Shown: positions 44,946 through 55,110 of the stretch, in pieces
Numbering within the stretch: position 1 is the first letter of the stretch
Layout: each line of letters starts with the position of its first letter
NCBI GenBank assembly: GCA_963169105.1
Contig: OY720642.1
Coordinates: 76,362,716 to 76,426,715, forward strand
DNA: 64,000 bases
Source of the DNA: Ceriagrion tenellum
Taxonomy: Eukaryota > Arthropoda > Insecta > Odonata > Coenagrionidae
Direction of reading: 5' to 3'
Position numbers and translations under genes: made by a program
The notes under the pieces: model-generated
Seen by the model: only the letters and a program-made list of their open reading frames with translations
What the model was told of the DNA's origin: nothing
The model's database searches: none

Positions 44946-45229
44946 CATACTAAAAGAAAAAACTGCTCTTATGTTTACTTTGGTAACTACTGAGAATTTG
45001 AATCGTGCGAAAAAATGTTTGTGTCTTAACTTTGCAACATTTACTTATATTTTCTAAAACAGATCTGAATTTGAAAGTAACTATCTGATATGAAAAAGAA
45101 TATAAAATTCAATTGTAAGACGCATTATTCCATATGACCGTGCAATATAGCAGATAAAGAAGAAAACAAATACTTCGTGTCTCAGAGATGAATTACTGGA
45201 CACGGTCTGCGGTGATATCAATACGGGGA

Positions 45230-45870
45230 AGAGTCACGAATAAGAGAATAAAAAATATAATGGAAGTCACCCTCAAAATAGTCGATGGCATTAAAAAAAA
45301 CAGCTTGTGTGGTTTGATCACATACAATGTAGTACGAAAGAGAGATTACCTTTGCTAATTTTAACTTGAAATCTACAATGCAGAAAAAGAAGAAGGCCCA
45401 GAGTAAATTGGAGGGAAGGAATAGAAGGTGGGAATTCCTAGAGACTCGAAGGCTAAACGCTGGGATTAGATTGCTTGAGAAATTCAGAACGGATGTGTTT
45501 CAGAGCGACACAGAGAATGTTATCATGACGTCTCACTAAATTTCTAAGGCTGACTGATGCGATAAAATAAGAGAAATACACCGCCGAACAGATAGATACA
45601 AAAACTCGTTCTTTCCGCGAGCAATAAGCGACCACAATAAAAACTGGTCTCCACTACTGGTCACCATTTCACCTCCCAAAACCTTACAACTTTACACGGC
45701 TGGTGACTTAACAGCCCCCGCCACACGCCCATGTGGCGGCTGACATGGTAGTACGTAGATGTAGATGGAAAAGTAAATCAGAGAAAAGCAGTTACTAGCA
45801 TACTTGAGGATGAACAGAGAACAAGGCAGTTGGGATTCGGATAGCGTCGTAGAACATTAAAATATCGATC
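45230..45870 (+). pseudogene. Second-type non-LTR RT C-terminal fragment, interrupted
   Basis: 45,260-45,430 encodes a decayed KIVDGIKKN...WFGHI-like block and RRRPRVNWREGI, the basic C-terminal signature of another arthropod non-LTR family. After a 340-bp insert, 45,772-45,870 continues with DEQRTRQLGFG and RRRTL, matching the family's usual end (xRxQWRLGxGRRRxL). Stops occur in both parts. The insert is the CR1-like tail listed next. Confidence 0.6.
45431..45772 (+). mobile_element. CR1-like non-LTR 3' end inserted in another fragment
   Basis: LETRRLNAGIRLLEKFRTDV and the SDTENV block, then a CRRTDRYKNSFFPRAI-type segment (45,585-45,635), a 3' UTR with CCACACGCCCATG and the terminal TACGTAGATGTAGATG. 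Same family as 24.4, 30.4 and 49.2 kb. The ends were set by the flanking fragment resuming; no clear target duplication. Confidence 0.7.
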
Positions 45871-47088
45871 AGTTATTGCATTTACTATGTGGCATGATCT
45901 TAAATATGACTAGGGAAACATCTCGTTCAAACTATTTCGAGGGTTATTTGATTTTTTGCGTGTTTTTCTCGATACTAGTGGACATTCGAAGACAGGCTGT
46001 CCCTCGCCCAATCCTCTCAATAAGGTGATGAATACTCTTCCCCCCTCATTCCCTCCTATTCTGTCCTCTTGGACCTCGGAGCTATGCTTCGGCCACTCCC
46101 CCACGACACTGCGAGTTGAGACGACCGCCTTCTTGTCTGGATGAGAGACGGTCGGAGTAGGAAGCATAAGAGAATAATGCCCCGTCCATGCTACTGTCAT
46201 CGGGCTTGCCAACGAAACTGGAACGACATGCAACCAAGGCACAGTGGGCTGAAACCGATAAAAATCTGGCAAAAAATTATTTTCTTAACATATTTTAAAT
46301 AAGACTATTGTATTTTGTGATATTACAATTTCCAAACTACAATAGCCTCAAACAATATCTACTTTAAGTGGTTTTAAAAGTCAGCAGAAATCTATGAAGT
46401 TAAGAAATAATTGCCAAAATTTCCATCCTTTTTTCGTTAGAACTGTTAAATGATTTTTGCTGTTGATGCGTTGTATGATCACACACGAAGTTTCATAATA
46501 TATCATACAAAATTGTGTATTTTATATAAAAGGTTGAGAAATAATTTTTTATCGCATATTGTTTTTACAACTTTTTATCAAATATTTTTAATAACATGTT
46601 TTTCGAGTGTTTTTTGCAGAAAAAAAGAAAAATTTAATGCTCAATGTGATTCGAACCGAGGATATTTACACCAAATTAAACGGTAAAGTCTCTACTACAG
46701 TTTGAGAAAAGATAATCCTGCATCAACTTGCCCCCACTTCACTATAGTCTAATTTTGTGCCGCCCGACGCGGAGCTGAAGTATGTAAATTTCAAATTTTG
46801 TTTTAGCCGGTGTCTTGTCGGCAAAAACTTGTAAAAATCAGAGGCTTTTACTCATTCTCTCTCAGTAGATTCTACTTAACACCCCCCTTTAAAGTTTTTC
46901 TTGTAACCATCTACTATAGACTATCTAGAACGACTTAAAAAGCAAGGGTCATCGCACCCACCGGCCAGTCGCATCTTACGTTACGTTGCTTACGTTGCCA
47001 TTGTTAAGGTAGTTGGAGCGAATTTTATTTGCAATTTTCTGTGTTAAACTTTGTACGCGAGTAATAATTAGTATATATACAAGCGAGT
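45871..47088. other. No recognised feature
   Basis: 45,910-46,272 is GC-richer, with a 120-codon minus frame of unknown nature. The remainder is AT-rich. Confidence 0.35.
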
Positions 47089-47445
47089 TTTATACAGCTG
47101 TTGGCCGTCTCTCGCTTCCTCTTCTCCAAGCCTATATATTTTTTCATTCTTCGGCTCCCAACCTTCTCTATTCCTTATCTTGATTGACCTGCTTCATCCA
47201 ATCTTCTGGTGGTCGTTCCCTTTTCCTCCTACCTTATGTTTTCCAGTTCATTATCGTTTATTATTCCATTTATTATTCGTGGCCATACCATTTCAACCGT
47301 CTCCTCTCTATTTCTTTGGTGACTTTTTTTCTTTTTTTATCCCGCTCCGCAAGTCTTCATTGTTAATCCTTTTTTACCCTGATATTCCGCAGCTTCTCCT
47401 AAAACAATCAATTCCTACGGCCTCTAGTCTCTGTGTATTAGCCTT
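47089..47445 (-). pseudogene. Second-type non-LTR RT C-terminal fragment
   Basis: The minus strand gives AVGIDCFRRSCGISG, KRINNEDLRSGI, ERRRLKWYGHE, GRRKRERPPEDWMKQV and RRLGAEEWKNIQAWRRG in order, with two or three stops. The RRLxWYGHxxRM...RRxRGRPxxxWxxxV...W...xxWR pattern is the C-terminal region of a widespread arthropod non-LTR family, the same type as at 45.2-45.9 kb. Confidence 0.75.
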
Positions 47446-49055
47446 TGGTTCTTATTGGTAATATCTATAAAAGAGAAACAGTTGCATAAAACCGATATAG
47501 TTTTAATCGCTATCAATTTTATTTTGATACGTAGCGTTGTAGAACATGACATATTGTACTCAGTTAGGTGACTGATTATATGTGCATATATTTTCTCAAA
47601 TACGCGAAATGATTCATTTCGAATTAATATATCGGCTGCTGCCAAATGGAAAGACGTCTATTTGACTCCAGTAATCGGAAAATTAACTTACTTCAGTATT
47701 ATTATCAATTAATATAACAATAATAATATAGGTGGCAATATTATTACGTATAAATATCAAATACCGCGCCAAAAATTCTAGTCATGGATTGATTTGTTAA
47801 ATAAAACAATAAAAAATAATTTTTTTATGATTTCCATTTCCAACTGCTCGTATAATTTATTTAAAAGCATCAAAATATGCACTTAAATGAAACATTGTCA
47901 GAGAGTTTTTTTTGGGGGGGGCTTACATGTAGCAACTTATTCAATACTCGGGTCCAATTATACCTGAATAAACGCAAATGCCGCTGTTTTAAAAAACACA
48001 TTCATTTAACAACGAAACAAGGTTTTTTACACATTAAGTTTTCCATTTAAAATGCAAAAACTATGTTACATGTTACTTAAATCGTCATTAAATTGCTAAG
48101 AATATGTATATTTGGTGTTTAAACTTGCGTCTGCTGAGAAGTAGAAAACGTCTTCAGAAATTTAGAATTTTTTTTAAATTATAACAGAGAATCCGATTAA
48201 AAATAAATGTACCTACTTTTCTAAATCATTGAGTCGACATGCACCATCCACTGCTTTTTCCCGTGTCAAAAGTGGAAGCTTATTTAAGAGTATTCCCCCC
48301 AGAAAGCACTCATGATTCTCAAAATTTAGTGTGGAAAATTGTTTTGATAAATTTGGGTTGAATCACATTAACGTCCACCAAATAGACAATGAAAATTAAA
48401 ACAATTCATTGGGCTTCTTAGAAAATTCTAGCATGACTGTATAAGATATTTTTGTTATTTTCTTTCAATTTTACTTTTTAGGCATAATTACATCATTAAA
48501 CACTAGTAAGTTTACTTGAATAAATTTATTTTTTATGTCCTATGAAATGTGCATCCGTAAAATGAATATTGTATCATTTTCTACTTCAGAGAAACCTATT
48601 TAGGAAATTATTAATGATATTTTTTTAGATTTTGACAAAATGTATAATTAGGTTGGAAACATCTAGTGGAAGCTTTCACGGACAGGTCTTGGTACTTGAT
48701 GGCCTTCGGTGAAGCTTCCACATTATGTTATGTTTTCGGACAACAGTTCAGTGCGTAAACTGGACTTTTTAGAAGTTTGTTATTGTGAATTGGCCCACTA
48801 AGCTTTGTAATGACCACATGTTTCCTTCTCACTCATCTCTCCTTTACGTCACACTACCATACTCTTCCGACTCTCTAGCTTAATTCATTTAACTCTTAAC
48901 TCCTCATGCTTATTATCCTTTTATCCCCCATTTGTTTTTACTTTTCTGACACAACTCCTCCCGCTCCCCCAGGACCACTCCACCCCATCTTCAGCTTTGC
49001 CCGTTACACCTATGCTCCCCATCTTCTCGTTTCAAAAACCCCTCCCACAACAACC
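47446..49055. other. AT-rich; one hairpin near 48.7 kb
   Basis: TGGAAGCTTTCAC (48,668-48,680) can pair with GTGAAGCTTCCA (48,708-48,719). The sequence between includes CTTGATGGCCTTCGG, which could be a very degenerate hammerhead palindrome, but no core is recognisable. 48,830-49,050 is pyrimidine-rich, like the spacer of the 14.0 kb element. Nothing else supported. Confidence 0.35.
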
Positions 49056-49145
49056 TATATAAGTGTAAGCCACCCAAATTCTTGTACCTGATTATGGCAT
49101 GATTAGCCAAAACCTACCAGTCGGTCGTGTTTTTCTAAATGAAGT
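49056..49145 (+). ncRNA. Solitary hammerhead-like motif behind a TATA box
   Basis: TATATAA at 49,056-49,062, then 32 nt later core CTGATTA (49,088-49,094), extra T, stem II GGC/GCC, AAA where GAA is expected, stem III ACC/GGT around an 8-nt loop, and C49126. Stem I GTAC/GTGT pairs with two wobbles. The upstream pyrimidine tract and the CTTGTACCTGAT junction match the 14.2 kb element, so this is a related terminal repeat without its inverted partner. G8 and G12 are both mutated. Confidence 0.45.
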
Positions 49146-49164
49146 GTAAAATTGTAACCAAGTG

Positions 49165-49665
49165 GTTAGGCCATACCTCGAATACGCTGCGAGCATTTGG
49201 GACCTTGGGCATAAAGATTTAACCAAAAAAATGATAAAATACAAAGGAAAGCGGCGCGTTTCGTTAAAAACTACTACGAGCGTACATATAGTGTCTCACA
49301 ACTTTTAGAGGGATTAAGGTGGGAGCCCCTAGAAACTCGGATGCTACACGCTAAGCTTAGATAGCTTGAGAAATTAAGAACTGGTTTGTTTTAGAGCAAC
49401 ACAGAGACGCCTCTATACATCTCTAGGTCTGTGGAAGCGATGAAATAAGAGAGATACGCTGCCGAGCAGATAGGTACAAATACTCGTTCTTGCCGCGCAC
49501 AATAAGTGACCTCAATAAAAATGGAGCTCCAATAAATACACTCCTATAATACATGTCACCATTTCATCTCCCAAAAACTTACCTCATTACACGGCTGTTG
49601 ACCTAACAACCCCTACCACACGCCCATGCGGCTGCTCGCAGGGTATTATGTAGATGTAGATGTAC
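49165..49665 (+). pseudogene. CR1-like non-LTR C-terminus and 3' UTR
   Basis: Translation gives RPYLEYAASIWDLGHKDL, then after a frameshift ARFVKNYYERTYSVSQLLEG, LRWEPLETRMLHAKLR (stop) and LEKLRTG, and later CRADRYKYSFLPRTI. This is the standard C-terminal region of CR1/jockey-type reverse transcriptases. It ends with the 3' UTR CCACACGCCCATGCGGC and the terminal microsatellite ATGTAGATGTAGATG. 5' truncated and frame-broken. Confidence 0.85.
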
Positions 49666-50435
49666 TTGTTTTTTATTCATTACCATTTAATGTTTACAAT
49701 ATGTAATCGTATATAATAAATACATAGGTATCGTTTAGCGAGAAGAGTTCGACTCAGTGTTGCTAGAATATTATGAGAGAGGATATGTACCCAACACTGA
49801 CTTAAATAACATTTTCGATCTGAGATGATGCATGCCAGCGACGGTCGGTACATGGGGAGACGGTTTTCGCTACGATGGGAGAGAAAGGTGACCACGAGGG
49901 TGTCGAGATGTTCGGAGAGGGGGTTGAGGATAAGCGGGGGTGGGGGATCGGAGCTGAGAGGGGCGGATGTTGAAGACGAGGGTGGCGGCTGCCTCCCTCC
50001 CCGCCCCATTGTTCGTCTTCAAGAGCGCTCCGCTCTGTGCGTGATCTCCCTCTGGCTGAGCGTGGAAGATGACGCTCGCATATATGCAGGCGTTCGCTGT
50101 ATAGAGGCTGGGACGGGGTGGATTGAGGCGACGGGTGGCTGGATGAGGCGCGCAAAGGGTGATCGACCGAGGCCGTCCCCGCCTCAGCCGGACGAACCAC
50201 GGGGATTTTTGCGCACTTGAGGAGGAGGGAGGGCTGGACGCTTGGGGGATCGGGTGACGGAGGGGGATTAAAAGTGTCCCTCTTTAGTAGTGCTGGGTGT
50301 GCATCTCACGAGGGTGTCCATGCTGATGCGTCTATTTTATTTTTTGAAATGTTACCATCTTTTTTAAGGTTAAAATTATCGCGGTTCTGATAAGAAGCAT
50401 GTTAACATTTCATCTTCCGAAATTTATCATTCATT
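49666..50435. promoter_or_regulatory. GC/CpG-rich block
   Basis: 49,830-50,300 is GC-rich with many CpGs, sharply different from its flanks, and both strands are open for about 130 codons (49,802-50,220). Neither translation has a recognisable domain; simultaneous openness on both strands is what low stop-codon density gives. CATATATGC near 50,077 is a possible core-promoter element. Could be a CpG-island promoter. Confidence 0.25.
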
Positions 50436-51010
50436 TATAAATCCTGATATTTTTCGACTGAAGTCAGCCGTAATTTGAGATTATTTGCAGACGATACAGT
50501 TATCTACCGTGAAATAAGTGAAGAAGCGGACTTTGAAGTTTTGTCATCGGGCCTCAACGACGTTCATTCGTGGTTCCTGGAATTGAGGCTAGAATTAAAT
50601 TTCAATAAATGCACCACAGTTCACTTCCTGCGAAAGTTATCACACAAACGCCATGACTACACTGCGGGTGGAGTAAACATAACAACTTCAGATACAGTAA
50701 AATATCTTGGTTTTACCTTAACTTCTGACATATCGTGCGGATTAAATGTACTTGTTTTAATGAACGAAGATGAAAAAGTCAAAGAGAGATGCTACTTTGC
50801 TCTGAGTAGGGCACTCCTCGAATATACCGCGAGAACTTGGAACCCTGGTTGTGTCCCCATGATATATCACGCATTAGAATCTAGGTTTTGTTAAGCGTAT
50901 AATAAGGAAGGTCCTCGGATGAAAAAGTCAAAGAGAGATGCTGCTTTGCTCTGGGTAGGCCACACCTCGAATACGCCACGAGAACTTGGGACCCTGGTCA
51001 TGCCCCAAGC
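50436..51010 (+). pseudogene. Non-LTR RT fragment with catalytic FADD box
   Basis: The open frame 50,475-50,894 has LRLFADDTVIYREI near its start (RT catalytic box FADD), LNFNKCTTVHF (the LxxNxxKT/C box) and TVKYLGFTLTSDISC (YLGxxL), followed by ALLEYTARTWNPG. This is the palm-to-thumb part of a CR1/jockey-like RT. 50,769-50,865 is repeated with 149-bp spacing at 50,918-51,010, a local tandem duplication that re-encodes the LEYATRTWDPGH segment. Both ends are truncated. Confidence 0.85.
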
Positions 51011-51054
51011 TAACTAATTTTTGGATCTTCTAATGGGGTCTCAAGACCTCTTGG

Positions 51055-51375
51055 GGTATCTCTTCCTATGTACTTTCCTCTTTATTTGGTCCATGAACTT
51101 ATTCCTTGGTCTTCCTCTGGGTCTTTTCCCTTTATTTTGCCTTCAATTATGTTCTTCACAAACCCATTGTGTCTAATCTATCTGGTTCTTCTTATCCGTA
51201 TAGTGTTCCATATGGTCGTTTCCTCTTCTACTCTTTTGTTTACTTCATCATATATTATTTTCTCCGTCCATTTTATCTTCAGCATCCTCCTCCTGAACCA
51301 GGTTCCGAAGGCTTCTAGCCTTTTCTGGTCAGCTCTTCCAAAGGTACACGCTTCCGATCCATGGTTATCCTAGAC
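51055..51375 (-). pseudogene. CFDP2-like non-LTR fragment
   Basis: Short minus-strand piece with the RGRPRN...QIKRKVH, RRTxWxGHT and FExWCWRRM-equivalent regions in broken frames, matching 3.4-3.75 kb nearly base for base in places. Its 3' end stops at ATCTCTTCCTATGTACTTT without the usual terminal sequence. Confidence 0.75.
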
Positions 51376-52424
51376 TTTATACAACCGATAAATCACAATC
51401 GTTACAAAATCCTTAGCAGGCGTGGCCAAGGAAAATGTTAAATGTACTTGTAAAAGTTTTTAGGTCGGCCTTGCTCCTGCTGACTCACTTATGCCCATGA
51501 TGCTCCTTGGTTTCATCTCCCATTTTTCCAGACTAATTCATTTATCCTGCGGCTTTCATCGAAATACTTTCTTCTCTGTTAGCCACATATATTTTTTTTC
51601 TTACAAATTCGCTCTCTTTAAGTGAGATTCCTCCACCTGGGCCTTGTTGTCTTGATAATGCTGACCTCTCATTCTTGAAAGCAGAAAGTAAAAATTCATA
51701 ATTAAGCTAGAAAGAAAACACGCAAAATATGAATATGGCGAAATTGTAACAATCAATTTGCTCTTATAATACCACTTTATGGGTGATTTTTAAAGATTAA
51801 GATGACAGAGTAATGAGTGGCTGTTGACAACCTATCACGAAGACGTATCAAATTAAAAAATTTTGATAATTTCCTAATAAATAAAGGGCATGCTTTTGAA
51901 CGGTTTCTTCATCAATTTTTCCCTAAGGATTATCTAGAATTAATTCTGTACTACTTGTTTACGGTGGAGTTTTCTCTATCACTCAGCGCAAAACGCCTAT
52001 CGAATAAATTGTTCAAAGAGCTTTTTCTCCCATTTTCTTTCAATATTTTGGCACATAATCACATGACATTCTCCGGGTTTACTTCGGGTTTACTCCGGGT
52101 AAAGGAATTGCGTTATGATGAGGTTAAAGACAAAAAAATGTAATTCCGCTAAATTATATATTGGTTTTGATGCAGTGCGTTATAGTTTTGTTAATTTACA
52201 TTATGTTAACGTTTACATTTGGGCTAAAATTTTATGTAAATCCACCTTAAGCTGATGCATTGAATCGAAATCATGGTCGTTTAAATATATAATTTTGCGG
52301 AAATTGAACTTTTTCTTCGCCCTCATCTTTAAAAGTGTTCAATTTGCAGGGTTATACCCCAAAGAACTAAATACGAGAAAATTACAATCAGTCCGATCGT
52401 TACACTTGTGTTGCAATGTTGCGA
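51376..52424. other. No recognised feature
   Basis: The 108-codon plus frame at 51,817-52,143 (basic, leucine-rich, ends RYDEVKDKKM) is the longest clean frame in this stretch, but I recognise no family and it has no supporting context. Confidence 0.35.
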
Positions 52425-53150
52425 ATCATGATCATTGGTCGTGCAATCCAAAGATTGGTTGACTGAAGCCCTCTATCCTTTCCTGTCTAATGACTTACTT
52501 TCCCTAACTTTCTGGTAGCTCTTCTAAAATACTTTCCTCTTAATATGATCCATGAACCAATTTTTTAATCATTTTATGTGGAATTTTCCCTCTATTTTAC
52601 CCTTAGTTATGATCTTTACAAACCAGTTGTGCCTCAGAGTATGTCAAATCAATCTGGTTCTTCCTTACTGTATCGTTTTCAAATTGATTCTTTCATCTTC
52701 TACTCTTCTGTAAACTTCATTATTTCCTATTCTGTCCATTCTTGATGTCTTTAGCATCCTCCTCGAAATCATGTTTCGTAGGCTTTTAGTCTTTTCTGGT
52801 CAGCTTTTCCTATGGTCCATGCTTCTTCAATGATCATTAAAGTGTCACTCTTCACACGAATGTTTTTCACATACTGTTTCCTGGTTTGTTGTCCTATCTT
52901 CTTTGAGCACAACAGATTTTCTGCCTTTTTCCCATGAACGCCCTCTCACCTTGGGCTCCTCTCCACTTGATAACCGTTGAACTTCTTTCGTCCCACGTGA
53001 TGGTACTTCCGAGATAGGTGAAGGAATCCACTTGCTCTAATTTCTCTCCTCTCAGTGTGAATTCTACATTCAGCTTTTCTCTTCCACATTCTAGAATTTT
53101 AATCTTCGTCTTATTTATTTTCATGTTATATTCTTCTCTTCTGAGGAAGA
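52425..53150 (-). pseudogene. CFDP2-like non-LTR fragment, long copy
   Basis: The minus frame at 52,894-53,250 has MKINKTKIKILECGREKLNV, TLRGEKLEQVDSFTYLGSTI and WDERSS...IKWR, followed by FMGKRQKICCAQRR. The remainder to 52,425 continues the post-RT region to the 3' end in other frames. It is adjacent to a head-to-head scrap of the same element at 53,160. Confidence 0.85.
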
Positions 53151-53159
53151 GCCAGGAAT

Positions 53160-53290
53160 TATTTTTTGGACCAAATAAAGGGGTATGGACATAGAAAGAG
53201 ATACCATGAGGTAAGGGAACCACCAGTAGATAGTGAAGGGCTGCAGTCAACCAATCTTAGAATTGAACGACCAATGATGATTATGTTGTA
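53160..53290 (+). pseudogene. Inverted 3' end of the same non-LTR family
   Basis: DQIKGYGHRKRYHEVRE followed by GLQSTNLRIERPMM, the normal 3' end of the CFDP2-like family, in opposite orientation to and immediately beside the 52.4-53.15 kb fragment. Together they form an inverted pair whose junction is at about 53,155. This could come from twin priming or from two insertions. Confidence 0.65.
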
Positions 53291-53424
53291 TTCATGGAAA
53301 CTCGGTCTATTACGTTTAGTGACCTTTGAAGGTCAATATAAAATGACTCATTAAGGATTGTTGTGAATGTGACTTAAAAATAATTCGAATTATCGATTAT
53401 TACGAAAAGGTCATAAAAAAGTTT

Positions 53425-54330
53425 TAAGATAAGATAAGATAAGATTTATTGGCTCTAGGAAAGAATTACTTTAGAGCAGGCATAAGTAATTACAACTCAG
53501 GCAAAATATAATAACAATCATATAGAAAACATGTCACTATTTACAAGAATCTTATGAAATCACAGCACTTGTCCACAACAATTATTACAATTCCATGCTC
53601 AATACATTGCAGCAGTCACAAAGGTAGCATATTCATGAATTTAATCCAAGATATTTAACAAGTTATTAACTATCACTGAGATAATATGGCAGCAAGCATT
53701 TTTTAAATCTGTCTGTTGACTTAATATTTTTCAGCGTTTGCGGAATAGAATTCCATACAATGCATGAATTTACATAAAATGAGTTAGGGTACATAGAAGT
53801 TCTGTGGCAGGGTACAATTAATTTATTTTTTCGGGTGTTTTTTGTTTTTTTAGCAAAATTATCTTTATATGGCTGATAAATGTAAGGAGTTTCAGTTTTT
53901 AATAATTTGTGCATAAACACACCCATTTGGAATTTTCTTCTTTGTTCAATTTTAAGAATTTTAATTCATAGTAATACGGTGTGATGACCTCATTAAATGC
54001 TACATCGCACACAGAGTATTACACAGTTTTGTATTTTTTGCAATTTCGATATCTGAGATTTTGAAATATTGGACATTTCCAACGAACAGTAATCAAGATG
54101 GGATAAGTAAGGTTTTAGCTAATAGCTTTAGTAATTAGCTTTAGCTTTAGATAAGGGATAAGTAAGGTTTTAGCTAATTTGAGTCTCAGTGGCAAAGACA
54201 TCAGGTCACGAAAACTTTTCAGTTTATACAAGTTTTTAATGACTTTATTAGAAATCTTTGCTATGTGTTCATCCCAGGTTAGCGTTTTATTTACAATAAC
54301 ACCTAAATCATAAGTTTGGATAAATCCTTA
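53425..54330 (-). pseudogene. Jockey/CR1-like non-LTR C-terminus and tail
   Basis: Minus strand from 54,320: YDLGVIVNKTLTWDEHI, AKISNKVIKNLYKLKSFRD, LPLRLKLAKTLLIPS, then (53,666-53,926) PYIYQPYKDNFAKK, RTSMYPNSFYVNSCIVWNSI and PQTLKNIKSTDRFKKCLL. This is a typical thumb and C-terminal region. The 3' UTR ends in a TTATC microsatellite (AAGAT repeats on plus, 53,428-53,445). A short internal duplication around TTAGCTTTAG (54,118-54,170) and stops mark decay. Confidence 0.85.
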
Positions 54331-54601
54331 AAAAATTTCAACCATGAAAATATAAATTAGCCCGGTTGATACGCTGAGAGGACTCGCATAAATTCCACTG
54401 TGTCAGGCAAGATGTTTGGGACAGTATCTTATATGACAAAACAAAAGATTTCGTAAAATTCACTTGGTATGTTCCGTCGAAACACGTGTTTTAACAATGG
54501 GTAATAAAGTGGACCATACAAAATTTTTCGTTTGCAACATAGGATTTGGGTAGATGCGGAGATAACTTGCTCAAACTATCGTAATATTTCCCAAAGGCCT
54601 T
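54331..54601. other. Possible hammerhead remnant
   Basis: GTCGAAACACGTGTTTTAAC at 54,477 matches the 3' half of the family A ribozyme, but no core precedes it within the expected distance. Otherwise AT-rich and unremarkable. Confidence 0.3.
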
Positions 54602-55110
54602 TCAAATGCAAGAGTACTTCCCTAGCCTGCTTTGTAGACCTGCTCTCGACTGGCCGTCTTGCGCATCGCGTGCTCCAGGTATGAAAACGCCGCCTCCGAC
54701 CAATGTGCCAGGGCCTGGGGAGGTGAACCGGGGCGGGGATCGTGCGGTGCCGTGTCCCGTTGGTGCTAGGCGGTGAGAGGGGGTGTGGCGGAGGTTGGTG
54801 ATCCCTCCCTCCGTGCGTGGTGACCGCATTGGTGCTTGTGGTGATCGAGGCGATCTGCCATCGTCCCTTCTGGCTTTTAAAATCGCACGGCGTCGTTGGC
54901 GTGGACGATCAAACCCGGCTCCCATATTGCGTTTCGCGGCACGCAAGGCGGTTGGTGGGCTGACAGTTTCTTTCCAAGGATGTTCTTTTTTTTCCTGTGT
55001 GAGGGAATGGAGGTGACTTCGCGTTAACTGAGAAGTCTTGCTTCCGAATCCAGTGTTATGCGCGAGGAACTCGACCGTCTTCATCCAATGAGGTCATCTT
55101 CAGGCTCTTG
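54602..55110 (-). pseudogene. Arg/Pro-rich ORF of possible Penelope-like origin
   Basis: An uninterrupted 160-codon minus frame (54,602-55,084) with an arginine-rich centre (DRPRQRRRAILKARRDDGR), a proline/glycine-rich part, and a VFIPGARDAQDGQSRAG end. The start overlaps CTGAAGATGACCTCATTGG...GACGGTCGAG (minus, 55,101-55,065), which has the spacing of a degenerate Penelope hammerhead (CTGAAGA, stem II region, then GGTC). No catalytic motif is visible. Assignment to a retroelement is inference; it may also simply be GC-rich unique DNA. Confidence 0.3.

Noticed and set aside
46195..46235. Hammerhead from AACGAAACTGG
   Set aside because: No CTGANGA core or stem II within the required distance.
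48660..48725. Hammerhead palindrome
   Set aside because: A hairpin exists but neither strand shows a usable core; left as a remark only.
51817..52143. 108-codon protein
   Set aside because: No recognisable family, no context; kept only as a note.
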